Origin: Gallibacterium genomosp. 3
Lineage (GTDB): Bacteria > Pseudomonadota > Gammaproteobacteria > Enterobacterales > Pasteurellaceae
Direction of reading: 5' to 3'
Assembly: GCF_001678475.1 (NCBI RefSeq)
Contig: NZ_JTJR01000045.1
Span: 1 to 64,000 of the forward strand
DNA length: 64,000 nt
Both the position numbers and the translations under genes were made by a program. The notes below the pieces were generated by a model, which saw nothing but the letters and a program-made list of their open reading frames with translations, made no database searches and was not told the origin of the DNA. Shown here in pieces: positions 1-9,013 of the stretch (positions within the stretch are counted from its first letter, which is position 1; each line of letters starts with the position of its first letter).

Positions 1-242
1 CCGAATGCAAATAAGATTCAGGCAAAAAAAGTGATCATTTTTCGAACGGAGTGAGAAAAATCTCTGTTTTTTGCCGCCCGGAAAATCTTATTGAAATGAG
101 GATTAGCAAGTGTGCGAGGGTGTGTTTCTTTTGCTTCGTTTTCTTTACACAAGTAAAGAAAATGAAGTCGCCCTTTAGGGCGAAACCTAAGTATGAATTA
201 GAGTAAAAATATTTAAAAATATCAAATCGACTTTGTCATCAA
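1..242 (+). repeat. Structured intergenic repeat, copy R1 (cut by window edge)
   Basis: First of five copies of one intergenic repeat (others at 19095-19402, 24994-25242, 30205-30497, 31230-31524). The left arm of the large palindrome is cut off by the window start; its right arm ends at 106-120 (GCAAGTGTGCGAGGG). A second hairpin follows (CTTCGTTTTC... paired with ...GAAAATGAAG, about 135-172) and then the small hairpin TCGCCCTTTAGGGCGA at 173-188. Similarity to copy R2 continues past this to about 242. No protein-coding capacity is evident. Confidence 0.8.
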
Positions 243-384
243 ACTGTTTTTTATTTGCCATCATCAATCACCCCTTATCAGTCCATTCCCTATTCTTACT
301 GATTACCAAGCAGCCTACCCGACCTCCCCCGATTTTCTACTTGAAATTCATTTTTTATAGTGGCAATATTGACCGCCTAAAAAA

Positions 385-399
385 TAAAAACAATTCTCA
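385..399. promoter_or_regulatory. Putative Fur box before siderophore importer
   Basis: On the minus strand this reads TGAGAATTGTTTTTA, a partial match to the 7-1-7 Fur consensus TGATAATnATTATCA (6 of 7 and 4 of 7). It lies about 30 bases before the first permease start. Iron-dependent repression of the importer is an inference from the site and from the nature of the genes; the match is imperfect. Confidence 0.45.
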
Positions 400-425
400 T
401 TTTGTTTGTTGGGATAAAATAAATA

Positions 426-1298
426 ATGATTCAGCGACGATATTTGTTGTTACTTCTAGTCGTGTTATCGCTCTTTTCCTTGCTCATTGGCGTCAGTTCG
501 GTCACTTTAACCGGCTTATTATCGTTTGATACTGAACAATGGCAATTGTTGATGATTAGCCGAGTTCCACGTTTAATTAGTATTTTGATTGCAGGTGCTA
601 GCCTTAGTATCTGTGGGTTAGTTATGCAGCAACTAAGCCGCAATCGTTTTGTGTCGCCTACTACTGCCGGCACAATGGATTGTGCAAGATTAGGCGTGTT
701 ATTAGCGATTTTATTTTTTCCAAATGCGTCAATGTTATTAAAATCCGCCGTGGCGATTATTGCTGCTTTTGCTGGGTCATTGCTGTTTATGACTTTACTC
801 GCAAAACTAAAATTTACAGATACCATTTTTGTGCCATTAGTTGGCATTATGTTTGGCAATATTATTAGCTCAATTACTGCTTTTATCGCTTATCAACAAG
901 ATTTACTACAAAACCTCTCTGCGTGGTTACAAGGGGATTTTTCTCTGATTATGAGTGGGCGTTATGAAATGCTCTATATCAGTATTCCCACCTTACTATT
1001 AGCCTATATTTTTGCCCAACGCTTTTCTATTGTGGGAATGGGCGAGGAGTTTGCTACTAATCTGGGATTGAATTACAAACAAGTGTTGTATCTAGGTTTA
1101 GCAATAGTTTCGATTGTATCAGCGATTGTAATTGTAACAGTAGGTGTGATTCCATTCCTTGGCTTGATTGTACCAAATATTGTGACACTTTATTTAGGCG
1201 ACAATCTACGTAAAACACTTTCGCATACCGCCATTCTTGGCGCTATCTTTGTTCTATGCTGCGATATTTTAGGTAGAGTGGTGATTTACTTCAATTAA
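426..1298 (+). CDS. Ferric-siderophore ABC permease, FecCD family (C-terminus frameshifted)
   Basis: Inner-membrane permease subunit of a ferric-siderophore importer of the CeuB/FatD/YclN kind. About eight or nine hydrophobic helices are visible, with the family segment around GTMDCARLGVL (residues 79-89) and the coupling region near GMGEEFATNLGLNY. The 290-residue frame stops right after GRVVIYFN. The expected last helix follows in another frame (AVMGVFGSAIFLYLLLKRY) and ends in a stop at 1366-1368 that overlaps the next start codon, exactly as an intact operon would. The junction is about 11 bases shorter than the usual IYP.E.P segment. The protein is therefore truncated, either by a genuine recent lesion or a sequencing error. 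First gene of a four-gene operon. Confidence 0.85.
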   Translation: MIQRRYLLLLLVVLSLFSLLIGVSSVTLTGLLSFDTEQWQLLMISRVPRLISILIAGASLSICGLVMQQLSRNRFVSPTTAGTMDCARLGVLLAILFFPNASMLLKSAVAIIAAFAGSLLFMTLLAKLKFTDTIFVPLVGIMFGNIISSITAFIAYQQDLLQNLSAWLQGDFSLIMSGRYEMLYISIPTLLLAYIFAQRFSIVGMGEEFATNLGLNYKQVLYLGLAIVSIVSAIVIVTVGVIPFLGLIVPNIVTLYLGDNLRKTLSHTAILGAIFVLCCDILGRVVIYFN

Positions 1299-1360
1299 TG
1301 CAGTTATGGGCGTGTTTGGTAGTGCGATCTTCCTGTATTTGTTGTTGAAAAGGTATCGTA

Positions 1361-2326
1361 ATGCGTAGTTTGGTGTCGGCTAAATTAAAAATGGTTTTAT
1401 TGATATTACTTGTAGTGGTAGTGAGTGCTGGCTATTTGTTTTATCAGTTACCTTCTCGTTGGGAATATGCCTTAACCCATCGGAGTTTGTCATTGTTAGC
1501 GATTATCGCAACGGGGACGGCGATTGCCTTAGCTACTCTGTTGTTTCAGCCTTTAGTGAATAATCGCATTTTAACTCCAAGTGTGTTGGGATTAGATTCT
1601 TTATATCTATTTATTCAAACAGCAATTATTTTTGCTTCAGGTTCAGCCGCTTTATTGGCTATTGATTCAATAGGACTCTTTTTCTTCTCCACTGCGGTGA
1701 TGATGATTTTTGCGTTATTGCTTTATCGTTTGTTATTCCAACAAGAACAGCAGAGTATGTTTTTCTTGCTCTTGGTGGGAATTGTATTTGGTACGCTTTT
1801 CCAAAGTATGACAACGTTTATGGAAGTGTTAATTGATCCTAATGAATTTCAAATTACGCAAGATATTGGTTTTGCAAGTTTTAATCGGATTAATACCAAT
1901 ATTTTATGGATAGCGACAGCAATTATTTTTATTACTGCGCTGGCAAGTATTCGTTATTTCCGAGTGCTTGATGTACTGGCATTAGGACGTGATCAGGCAA
2001 TTAATTTAGGGGTGAATTATAAGCGAGTAACCAAACAATTATTGCTGATTATCACTATTTTGGTTTCGATTGCGACTGCGTTAGTTGGACCAATTACCTT
2101 TTTAGGCTTACTGGTGATGAATATTACGTTTGAATTTATGCCTCGTCATCAGCATAGATGGTTAATTCCGAGCGCAGTATTAATCACAATTATCACTTTG
2201 GTATTAGGACAATTTATTGTGGCGCAAATCCTTACCTTTAAAACAACATTAAGTATTTTGGTGAATTTTATTGGTGGGGTGTATTTCATTTATTTATTAC
2301 TTAGGACAAATAAAGCATGGCAATAG
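1361..2326 (+). CDS. Ferric-siderophore ABC permease, FecCD family, second subunit
   Basis: Second inner-membrane permease of the importer, resembling CeuC/FatC/YclO. The 321 residues form roughly nine to ten hydrophobic helices; the conserved coupling region reads LALGRDQAINLGVNY near residues 205-219, followed by GPITFLGLLVMNI. Full length for the family. The start overlaps the ancestral end of the upstream permease and its own end overlaps the ATPase start by 10 bases, so the genes are translationally coupled. It should form a heterodimeric channel with the first permease, which is damaged here, so the function of the whole importer is in doubt. Confidence 0.9.
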   Translation: MRSLVSAKLKMVLLILLVVVVSAGYLFYQLPSRWEYALTHRSLSLLAIIATGTAIALATLLFQPLVNNRILTPSVLGLDSLYLFIQTAIIFASGSAALLAIDSIGLFFFSTAVMMIFALLLYRLLFQQEQQSMFFLLLVGIVFGTLFQSMTTFMEVLIDPNEFQITQDIGFASFNRINTNILWIATAIIFITALASIRYFRVLDVLALGRDQAINLGVNYKRVTKQLLLIITILVSIATALVGPITFLGLLVMNITFEFMPRHQHRWLIPSAVLITIITLVLGQFIVAQILTFKTTLSILVNFIGGVYFIYLLLRTNKAWQ

Positions 2327-3078
2327 AACTAAAGCATATTAGTAAAACTTTTGGCCAGCAGTTAGTGGTCGATGATGTTTCATTAACGATTCCACAAGGG
2401 AAAATAACCGCTTTTATCGGGCCAAATGGTGCAGGGAAAAGTACTTTATTGGCAATTGTGAGTCGTCTATTACAAGCAGATCAAGGCGAGGTGATTTTAA
2501 ATGGCACGCCTTTACAACAACAAAGTAGCGAAGCTATTGCCCGCCAATTAGCGATTCTAAAGCAGAGTAACCATATTCATTTACGCTTAACTGTTGTAGA
2601 GTTAGTTGCATTTGGGCGTTTCCCTTATAGCAAAGGTCGCTTAACTAAGGCAGATCATCAAGCGATTGATCATGCAATTAATTATATGAATTTAGATGCG
2701 TTGCGCGATAAACAGATTCATCAATTAAGTGGTGGACAACGGCAACGAGCATATATTGCGATGACGCTAGCACAAGATACCGACTATATTTTATTAGATG
2801 AACCACTGAATAATTTAGATATGAAACACTCAGTACAAATTATGCAGGTATTACGTAAGTTAGTCGAAAATTTAGGTAAGACGGTGGTGATCGTGATTCA
2901 TGATATTAATTTTGCCTCCTGCTATGCCGATCATATTATTGCGATGCAACAAGGTAGATTAGTAGCAGAAGGGTCGGTAGAAACCATTATGCAAACTGAA
3001 GTATTAGCCAATATTTATGATATGCATATTCCTATCCAACAGATTAATGGGCAACGTATTGCCACTTATTTTCGTTAG
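2317..3078 (+). CDS. Ferric-siderophore ABC importer ATPase
   Basis: Cytoplasmic ATPase of the importer (CeuD/FatE/YclP type, 253 aa). Visible motifs: Walker A GPNGAGKST near residues 35-43, Q-loop, signature LSGGQRQRAYIAM near 136, Walker B YILLDEPLNNLD near 158, and switch histidine in VIVIHDINFA. Length is normal for FecE-like ATPases. It overlaps the second permease by 10 bases and is followed 34 bases later by the binding-protein gene. Confidence 0.92.
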   Translation: MAIELKHISKTFGQQLVVDDVSLTIPQGKITAFIGPNGAGKSTLLAIVSRLLQADQGEVILNGTPLQQQSSEAIARQLAILKQSNHIHLRLTVVELVAFGRFPYSKGRLTKADHQAIDHAINYMNLDALRDKQIHQLSGGQRQRAYIAMTLAQDTDYILLDEPLNNLDMKHSVQIMQVLRKLVENLGKTVVIVIHDINFASCYADHIIAMQQGRLVAEGSVETIMQTEVLANIYDMHIPIQQINGQRIATYFR

Positions 3079-3112
3079 TTGTTATTCGTATTTAATTAAG
3101 GAGAAGTGAGAA

Positions 3113-4030
3113 ATGAAAAAAACGATCAAATTTGCAGTAGGACTGTTAGGCTTGCTTAGCTTATTCACCAGTTTAGCGAGTCAAGCAAAAGAGATAACCG
3201 TCGCAACACCAGTTGGGGAACAACTGATCCCACAAGACGTAAAACGCATTGTGGTATTAGATTATGGTGTAGCGGATACATTACGTGAATTAGGTGCAAC
3301 TGATCGCATTGTTGGGATTCCAAAATCAACTGCATTACCAGCTTATTTAGAATCATTCAAAGCGGACAGTTTTGCGAATGTAGGATCGTTACCAGAGCCT
3401 GCATTTGAAAAGATTAATGAATTAAAACCAGATTTAATTATTGCGTCAGGCCGTCAGCAAAAAATGTTAGATCGTTTTAAAGAAATTGCCCCTGTTTTTT
3501 ATTATCAAAATGACTTTACTAACTTCTATCCATCATTAGTCAATAATATTGAAATTCTTGGCAAGATTGTGAATAAAGAAGCGTTGGCTAAAGAGAAAAT
3601 TGCTAATTTAGAAAGCAGAGTGAATCAATTAGCAGCACTAACCAAAGGCAAAACAGCACTATTGGTATTAGTAAATGAAAATAGAATTAGTGCGTATGGC
3701 GATACTTCTCGTTATGGTTTGGTTTATCAAAAATTTGGATTCACACCAGCAGATAAAAATATCAAATCTTCTACTCACGGTATGAGTGTTAGTTTTGAGT
3801 ATATATTAGAGAAAAATCCAGACTATTTATTAGTGGTTGATCGTACAGCAGCAATTACTGAGAAAAAAGATAATGCTAAAGTTGTTTTAGAAAATGATTT
3901 AATTAAGAAAACTAACGCATATCAACAAAAACATATTGTTTATTTAGATGCCGCTAATTGGTATTTGGCGTTTGGTGGACTAAAAGCATCCGAAATGATG
4001 GTTGATGAATTAGAACAAGCCGTAAAATAA
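3113..4030 (+). CDS. Periplasmic siderophore-binding protein (CeuE/YclQ-like)
   Basis: Substrate-binding component of the importer, 305 aa, preceded by a GGAG ribosome site. The N-terminus is a classical signal peptide (MKKTIKF...LASQA, cleavage near residue 25) without a lipobox cysteine, so the mature protein is soluble in the periplasm. The fold motifs of class III binding proteins are visible: IVVLDYGVADTLRELG, LKPDLIIASGRQQ, and THGMSVSFEYILEKNPDYLLVVDR. The histidine in THGMS and the tyrosine in NWYLAFGG align from memory with the CeuE residues that complete iron coordination by tetradentate bis-catecholate siderophores; the substrate assignment is inference. Last gene of the operon, followed by a terminator. 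Confidence 0.88.
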   Translation: MKKTIKFAVGLLGLLSLFTSLASQAKEITVATPVGEQLIPQDVKRIVVLDYGVADTLRELGATDRIVGIPKSTALPAYLESFKADSFANVGSLPEPAFEKINELKPDLIIASGRQQKMLDRFKEIAPVFYYQNDFTNFYPSLVNNIEILGKIVNKEALAKEKIANLESRVNQLAALTKGKTALLVLVNENRISAYGDTSRYGLVYQKFGFTPADKNIKSSTHGMSVSFEYILEKNPDYLLVVDRTAAITEKKDNAKVVLENDLIKKTNAYQQKHIVYLDAANWYLAFGGLKASEMMVDELEQAVK

Positions 4031-4047
4031 TTAAATTATTAAGAAAT

Positions 4048-4086
4048 AAAATGACAGATATTTGGTAATAATGTCTGCCATTTTTT
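4048..4086 (+). terminator. Probable rho-independent terminator after siderophore importer
   Basis: Hairpin with arms ATGACAGA (4051-4058) and TCTGCCAT (4074-4081), one mismatch, flanked by A-rich and T-rich runs (TTTTTT from 4081). It lies 20 bases after the binding-protein stop. Confidence 0.6.
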
Positions 4087-4147
4087 ATATAAATAATTGT
4101 TGTTAGTCTAATTTAAGTTTTCTAGTCAAATTTCCCTTTCTAATTGT

Positions 4148-4167
4148 TGTTACATTTCAATGTAACA
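4148..4167. promoter_or_regulatory. Perfect palindrome, candidate operator before lipoprotein gene
   Basis: TGTTACATT-TC-AATGTAACA, a perfect 9-2-9 inverted repeat in the AT-rich 420-base gap between the importer and the surface lipoprotein, about 285 bases before the lipoprotein start. Symmetry of this kind suggests a dimeric repressor site. No regulator is identified. The rest of the gap (4087-4450) holds no convincing gene. Confidence 0.4.
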
Positions 4168-4450
4168 CAAATCATAGTTTTACTTTTTATTAACAAATTC
4201 ATTATTTTGTATTTATAAAAATAATTGTTAATCAATGTGTTATTTTTAATGTAATCGTTTTTTTAGTCAAATTTTATTTTTTAATATTTATTTAACTATT
4301 GAAATTAATTTCATAACAAAACAAAGTAATTTCATAATATTACGAAAAAATTAACAATATTTTATTGTGTTTTTCTGAATAATATATATAGTTAGCTCGC
4401 TTTTCTAAAGGTGAATAAATTTTATTATGATTATTAAAGGAAAGAGTTAA

Positions 4451-5227
4451 ATGAAACTAGTGAAGTTAATAATGTTAGTTGTTGCTGTTATTCTTAATAT
4501 TGTGGCTTGTTCTGGTGGTGGTTCATCATCTACATCAACTTCAGTTAATGAAGTTCAAAAAGAAATTAATGCAAATAGAATTGAAATAAATAAAACTAAA
4601 AATTATGAAAATAAAAATGAAGAAACTCAACAGGAAGCCAAAAATAATGCAATAATAGAGATGGTCAATGATGCAACAGCTGAAATTAACCGGCAAGTTT
4701 CTCAACAGAATCAAGAAAGCAAACATAGCTTAAAGATAGATGCAGTAGATCCTGATATCCGCAATTTTAGCTACGCAGATTATGGATATATTGATAAAAC
4801 AATCAATAACAATAAAGTTCGAGAATATTTTTATCATGTAGATGAAGAATACAAGTTGAAAGAACTAAAGTTTAGATCATTAAGTGCTCATTATAATGGG
4901 CAAGTTCATATGACAAATGTAAAAACATGGGAACAAATTAATGGAAATTTAATTTTAAATATTCATGATAATGAAGTAACAGGAACAATTAGTCTTGAAA
5001 ATGAAGAATTTACTAATTTAAATAAAGCTATTTTACAAGATAATGGATATCACGGGTCGTTAACGATGTCTGAGAATAAAACAATAGAAAACGATGACAT
5101 TATAGGTACTTATGAAGGGGTATTAGCTGGTGGAGAGAGTAAAACCGATATGACCTTTGGTAAGTTTGAAGTAAATAAAGATGGTGAAAAAATAGCAAGT
5201 GGTGTTTTTTCAGGAAGTATTCAATAA
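4451..5227 (+). CDS. Surface lipoprotein, probable Slam substrate
   Basis: 258-aa lipoprotein. The signal peptide ends in NIVAC (cysteine at residue 20), followed by a Gly/Ser-rich tether (SGGGSSSTSTS) as in TbpB-, HpuA- and fHbp-type surface lipoproteins. A charged, probably helical stretch spans residues 35-95. The C-terminal half (about 140-258) alternates short strands and ends in GVFSGSIQ, resembling the eight-stranded barrel end of TbpB/HpuA-type proteins (GVFGxx). The next gene encodes a Slam translocator, the usual partner of such lipoproteins. The ligand (haem, transferrin, haemoglobin, complement regulator or other) cannot be told from sequence. A Shine-Dalgarno sequence, AAAGGAAAGAG, precedes the start. 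Confidence 0.75.
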   Translation: MKLVKLIMLVVAVILNIVACSGGGSSSTSTSVNEVQKEINANRIEINKTKNYENKNEETQQEAKNNAIIEMVNDATAEINRQVSQQNQESKHSLKIDAVDPDIRNFSYADYGYIDKTINNNKVREYFYHVDEEYKLKELKFRSLSAHYNGQVHMTNVKTWEQINGNLILNIHDNEVTGTISLENEEFTNLNKAILQDNGYHGSLTMSENKTIENDDIIGTYEGVLAGGESKTDMTFGKFEVNKDGEKIASGVFSGSIQ

Positions 5228-5231
5228 CTTA

Positions 5232-5256
5232 TTTTTGCCCGCATAGCGGGCTTTTT
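5232..5256 (+). terminator. Rho-independent terminator between lipoprotein and Slam genes
   Basis: GCCCGC-ATA-GCGGGC hairpin (5237-5251) followed by TTTTTC. It sits in the 43-base gap between the two genes, so most transcripts should stop after the lipoprotein and only read-through reaches Slam. This would give much lipoprotein and little translocator. Confidence 0.85.
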
Positions 5257-5270
5257 CTTAAATATACAAA

Positions 5271-6722
5271 ATGAACAAAAATTTATTTATAACGCTATTA
5301 TTTCCTATTTATCTGTCTGCTTTATCAGTCAATGCGGAAAGGAACACTGTTTTAGAGCTACCTCGAGAGGTGGAAGAGATAACTAAAGTGGCTAAGCCAG
5401 AGGTTCCGCAGAAGTTACCTGAAACAGCGAATATCACTGTTAAAACAACAAAAATTTCGTTAGTGGAGATTGAAAAGAATCCACAATTAGCAGCACAAAT
5501 ATTAAATCAGGCTATTTTGCAACGAAATATTGCGGTCATTGCTAAGGTGTTGCCGATTTATCGTCATTTTCCAATTAAAGATGAAATTTTAGTTCTTTTT
5601 GCTGAAGGTACTTTAGCTGAAGCACAACAACACTATGAATTGGCTATTACGAAATTTCGTCAAATTTTAGCGATTGATCCAAGGTTAAATCCTGTTCGTA
5701 TTGCGTTAGCGATTAGCTTGTTTAGAGATCAACAAAATAGTGCTGCTAAAGAACAATTTAATAAAGCAAAAGTAGAACAGAAAGTACCACAACCGATTCA
5801 ATTATTGATTGAACATTATTTACAAGCGATTGAACAGCGATCGGAATGGAAGAGCAGTTTTGCAGTTAATTATTTACAAGAAGATAACGTCAATAATGCT
5901 TCTGCAACGAGAGAAATTGAACATACGGGATTCATTAAATCGGATCAAATGTTACCACAAACGGCACATGGTTTAGCTTATAGTGTTAATTTAGCACGTG
6001 ATTTCAATTTATTTGCAGCACATTATCTTTCGTTTGAGAATACGCTAGTTGGTAAGTTCTATTGGGATAATCGAGATTATAATGATGTTTTAAATCGAAC
6101 TTATTTAGGCTATACCCATAAAAGTGCCACACAAACATGGCGACTATTACCATTTTATGAACGTCGTTGGATTGGGGATAAACGTTATCGGTGGGCGAAT
6201 GGTGTACGTGGGGAATGGAATCAATGGTTATCAGCAAATTGGCAAGTTTCTACTGCACTTGAATATGCTAAACAACGCTATTTTGCGACTCCCTCTTTGA
6301 ATGGACATAGCCAATTAGCCTCTTTTACTTTATTGTGGCTACGTAATCCGCAGCAGTATTTTTATGGAGGAATGGATCTTCAGCGGGAGCATACCTCAGT
6401 AAAACAATATAGCTATACGGCTCAAACATTAAGACTTGGTTGGGGACAAGAGTGGTATCAAGGGATTTCATCTCGTTTAAACTTGTCATTAACCAGAAGA
6501 AACTACCAAGATGAAGCAGTATTAGGTAATGTACTTCCATTAGGAAAAATTCGATCTGATCGGGTATATCAAGCTCATCTTACTCTGTGGAAACGTGATT
6601 GGCATTTCTGGGGAATTACACCAAAACTTAAATTCTCTTGGAAAAAACAAGATAGTAATATTCCGTCAATGTATACTTATACAGATAAGAATATCAATTT
6701 AGTCTTTGAAAAGACCTTTTAA
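5271..6722 (+). CDS. Surface lipoprotein assembly modifier (Slam), outer-membrane protein
   Basis: 483 aa, the typical length of Slam proteins (DUF560). The signal peptide ends at SVNA (about residue 22). Residues 70-190 form TPR-like helices (VLFAEGTLAEAQQHYELAITKFRQILAIDP...). From about 200 to the end, alternating amphipathic strands form the barrel, finishing with NLVFEKTF, an outer-membrane C-terminal phenylalanine. Slam proteins move lipoproteins across the outer membrane to the cell surface; the adjacent lipoprotein gene is the obvious client. There is almost no Shine-Dalgarno sequence, and a terminator lies upstream, both pointing to low expression. Confidence 0.85.
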   Translation: MNKNLFITLLFPIYLSALSVNAERNTVLELPREVEEITKVAKPEVPQKLPETANITVKTTKISLVEIEKNPQLAAQILNQAILQRNIAVIAKVLPIYRHFPIKDEILVLFAEGTLAEAQQHYELAITKFRQILAIDPRLNPVRIALAISLFRDQQNSAAKEQFNKAKVEQKVPQPIQLLIEHYLQAIEQRSEWKSSFAVNYLQEDNVNNASATREIEHTGFIKSDQMLPQTAHGLAYSVNLARDFNLFAAHYLSFENTLVGKFYWDNRDYNDVLNRTYLGYTHKSATQTWRLLPFYERRWIGDKRYRWANGVRGEWNQWLSANWQVSTALEYAKQRYFATPSLNGHSQLASFTLLWLRNPQQYFYGGMDLQREHTSVKQYSYTAQTLRLGWGQEWYQGISSRLNLSLTRRNYQDEAVLGNVLPLGKIRSDRVYQAHLTLWKRDWHFWGITPKLKFSWKKQDSNIPSMYTYTDKNINLVFEKTF

Positions 6723-6862
6723 GTGTTTTTTATCATCTTCTGCAAAACTTAGAAAGTTTTTGTTATGGGGATAATTATCCTTTTACTTTTAATGGGAATC
6801 CCCTAAATTTTTGTTACAATATGCGCCCGAAAATAAGTGGTAAAACAAGTAATAGGTAAACT

Positions 6863-8788
6863 ATGGCAATCTTAACCCTTTCTGGTGCATACCTCTCTTT
6901 TAGTGATCATCCATTATTAGATCATACCGATATGACAATCGAAGCTGGTGAGCGAGTTTGTTTAGTTGGACGTAATGGTGCGGGTAAATCAACACTTTTA
7001 AAAATTCTCGCAGGGCAAGCTGGGCTTGATGATGGACAATTAATTATTGAAAAAGATCGTATTATTGCCCGCTTAGAACAAGATCCACCTCGTCATATTG
7101 AAGGGACAGTATTTGATTATGTTGCAGAAGGGATTGAAGATTTAGCACAATTATTAAAAGAGTATCATCAATTATCTTTACAGCTAGCGCAAGACTATCA
7201 AGAGAAAACATTAGTGCGTTTATCTGAGATTCAGATGCAGCTTGAGCATTTAAATGGCTGGCGTTTTGAAAATCGAATTCAAGAGGTTTTAGCTCGCTTA
7301 GGTTTAAATCCAGATGTGGCGTTGGCTGAGCTTTCTGGCGGTTGGCAACGTAAAGCAGCGTTAGCTAGAGCATTAGTCAGAGAACCCGATTTACTTCTAT
7401 TAGATGAGCCAACCAACCATCTAGATGTAGATACCATAACTTGGTTAGAAAATCTGTTACTTGAGTTTAAAGGTAGTATCGTTTTCATTTCGCATGACCG
7501 TGCGTTTATTCGCCGAATGGCAACGCGGATTATTGATTTAGATCGTGGCAAATTGGTTTCTTACCCAGGTAATTATGAACAATATTTGCAAGAGAAAGAG
7601 GAAAATCTACGTGTAGAAGCGTTGCAGAATGAATTATTTGATAAACGTTTAGCACAAGAAGAAGTCTGGATTCGTAAAGGAATTGAAGCAAGACGTACAC
7701 GAAATGAAGGGCGAGTACGTGCGTTAAAAGCAATGCGTGAGGAACGCCGTCAACGTCGTGATGTAATGGGGAAAGCGAATATCCAAGTCGATAATGCGGT
7801 GCGTTCTGGCAAAATTGTATTTGAAATTGAAGATCTCAATTATCAAATTGGCGATAAGGTGTTATTAAAGGATTTTTCGACCACAATTTTGCGTGGTGAT
7901 AAGATTGCTTTAATTGGTCCAAATGGGTGTGGAAAGACCACCTTTATTAAGTTGTTGTTAGGGGAATTACAACCTACTTCAGGGTGGGTGCATACTGGGA
8001 CAAAACTTGAAGTTGCTTATTTTGATCAATATCGTTCGATGTTAGATCCAGAAAAAACAGTAATGGATAATGTTGCTGATGGTAAGCAAGATGTTGAAGT
8101 GAATGGCGTAAAACGTCATGTGCTTGGTTATTTGCAAGATTTCTTATTTCCACCGAAGCGGGCGATGACCCCTGTTAAGGCGTTATCAGGCGGTGAAAAA
8201 AATCGTCTGTTATTAGCCAAATTATTGTTAAAACCGAACAATTTATTAATTTTAGACGAACCAACCAATGATTTAGATGTAGAAACATTGGAGTTATTGG
8301 AAGAGTTACTCACAGAGTATGCGGGTACTGTGATTATTGTTAGCCACGATCGTCAGTTTATTGATAATACGGCAACAGAGTGCTTTATTTTTGAAGGAAA
8401 TGGCATCTTAAATAAATATGTTGGTGGTTATCATGATGCGAAGCAGCAGCAAGCGAATGTATTAGCGCAAAAACAAACGGAAGCCAAAACAGTAAAAGTT
8501 GAAACTGAAGATAAAAAACAAGATAAAAAACAGGATTTTCGAGCCAATAAAGTACGTAAAGTAAAACTTTCGTATAAAGAACAGCAAGAATTAGCTCAAA
8601 TGCCAACATTGTTAGAAACATTAGAACAACAGATTCAACAATTACAGGCAGAAATTAATAGCCCAGATTTCTTTACGCAGGCAAATGAGGTAACTAGCCA
8701 AAAATTACAGCAATTAGCAGAGCAAGAACAAGCCTTAGATGATGCATTAACACGTTGGGCTGAATTAGAAGAAATTGCTAATGGTTAA
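6863..8788 (+). CDS. uup: ABC-F ATPase Uup
   Basis: 641-aa soluble protein with two ABC domains and no membrane segment. Domain 1 has Walker A GRNGAGKST (near 36), signature LSGGWQRKAALARAL and Walker B LLLLDEPTNHLD; domain 2 has GPNGCGKTT (near 352), ALSGGEKNRLLLAKLLL and LLILDEPTNDLD. A charged inter-domain linker and a C-terminal coiled-coil-like tail (about 545-641) are typical of Uup. ABC-F proteins act on ribosomes; Uup has been linked to ribosome function and to branched DNA and transposon excision. No operon partner is seen. Confidence 0.93.
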   Translation: MAILTLSGAYLSFSDHPLLDHTDMTIEAGERVCLVGRNGAGKSTLLKILAGQAGLDDGQLIIEKDRIIARLEQDPPRHIEGTVFDYVAEGIEDLAQLLKEYHQLSLQLAQDYQEKTLVRLSEIQMQLEHLNGWRFENRIQEVLARLGLNPDVALAELSGGWQRKAALARALVREPDLLLLDEPTNHLDVDTITWLENLLLEFKGSIVFISHDRAFIRRMATRIIDLDRGKLVSYPGNYEQYLQEKEENLRVEALQNELFDKRLAQEEVWIRKGIEARRTRNEGRVRALKAMREERRQRRDVMGKANIQVDNAVRSGKIVFEIEDLNYQIGDKVLLKDFSTTILRGDKIALIGPNGCGKTTFIKLLLGELQPTSGWVHTGTKLEVAYFDQYRSMLDPEKTVMDNVADGKQDVEVNGVKRHVLGYLQDFLFPPKRAMTPVKALSGGEKNRLLLAKLLLKPNNLLILDEPTNDLDVETLELLEELLTEYAGTVIIVSHDRQFIDNTATECFIFEGNGILNKYVGGYHDAKQQQANVLAQKQTEAKTVKVETEDKKQDKKQDFRANKVRKVKLSYKEQQELAQMPTLLETLEQQIQQLQAEINSPDFFTQANEVTSQKLQQLAEQEQALDDALTRWAELEEIANG

Positions 8789-8848
8789 GTCGATTGCTAA
8801 GAAAATTTAGGAAAATGCTAAAAGAATAAGCAACAACGCCAGACTGGC

Positions 8849-8877
8849 TTGCATTTCCGCACTATTTATCAGATAAT
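8849..8877 (+). promoter_or_regulatory. Promoter of the 4.5S RNA gene
   Basis: TTGCAT (8849-8854), 17-base spacer, GATAAT (8872-8877), followed by a GC-rich discriminator GCGAGCC. The expected transcript begins about 20 bases before the mature RNA, which fits 5' processing by RNase P. Confidence 0.75.
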
Positions 8878-8904
8878 GCGAGCCGTCTTTTCGACATCTT
8901 CAAT

Positions 8905-9013
8905 GGAGGCCTTTTCGGTTCCTCGCAACAAACTCTAGCTCAGCGGGTCAGGTTCGGAAGAAAGCAGCCCAAGTTAGAACTTTGTGTGCCGAGATTCAGC
9001 TGAAAAGGCCTCC
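8905..9013 (+). ncRNA. ffs: 4.5S RNA, signal recognition particle RNA
   Basis: About 109 nt forming one long hairpin: the ends GGAGGCCTTTTC and GAAAAGGCCTCC pair. The apical region contains the conserved SRP core GGTCAGGTTCGGAAGAAAGC, with the GGAA tetraloop and the asymmetric loop that binds Ffh. Alignment with the E. coli 4.5S RNA is recognisable along the length. It works with Ffh to deliver inner-membrane proteins co-translationally. The remaining part of the gap (9014-9344) shows no gene. Confidence 0.93.

Noticed and set aside
6744-6760. Hairpin AAAACTT-AGA-AAGTTTT after the Slam gene
   Set aside because: It is a short AT-only stem; it may be a weak terminator but is not distinguishable from background in this AT-rich gap.
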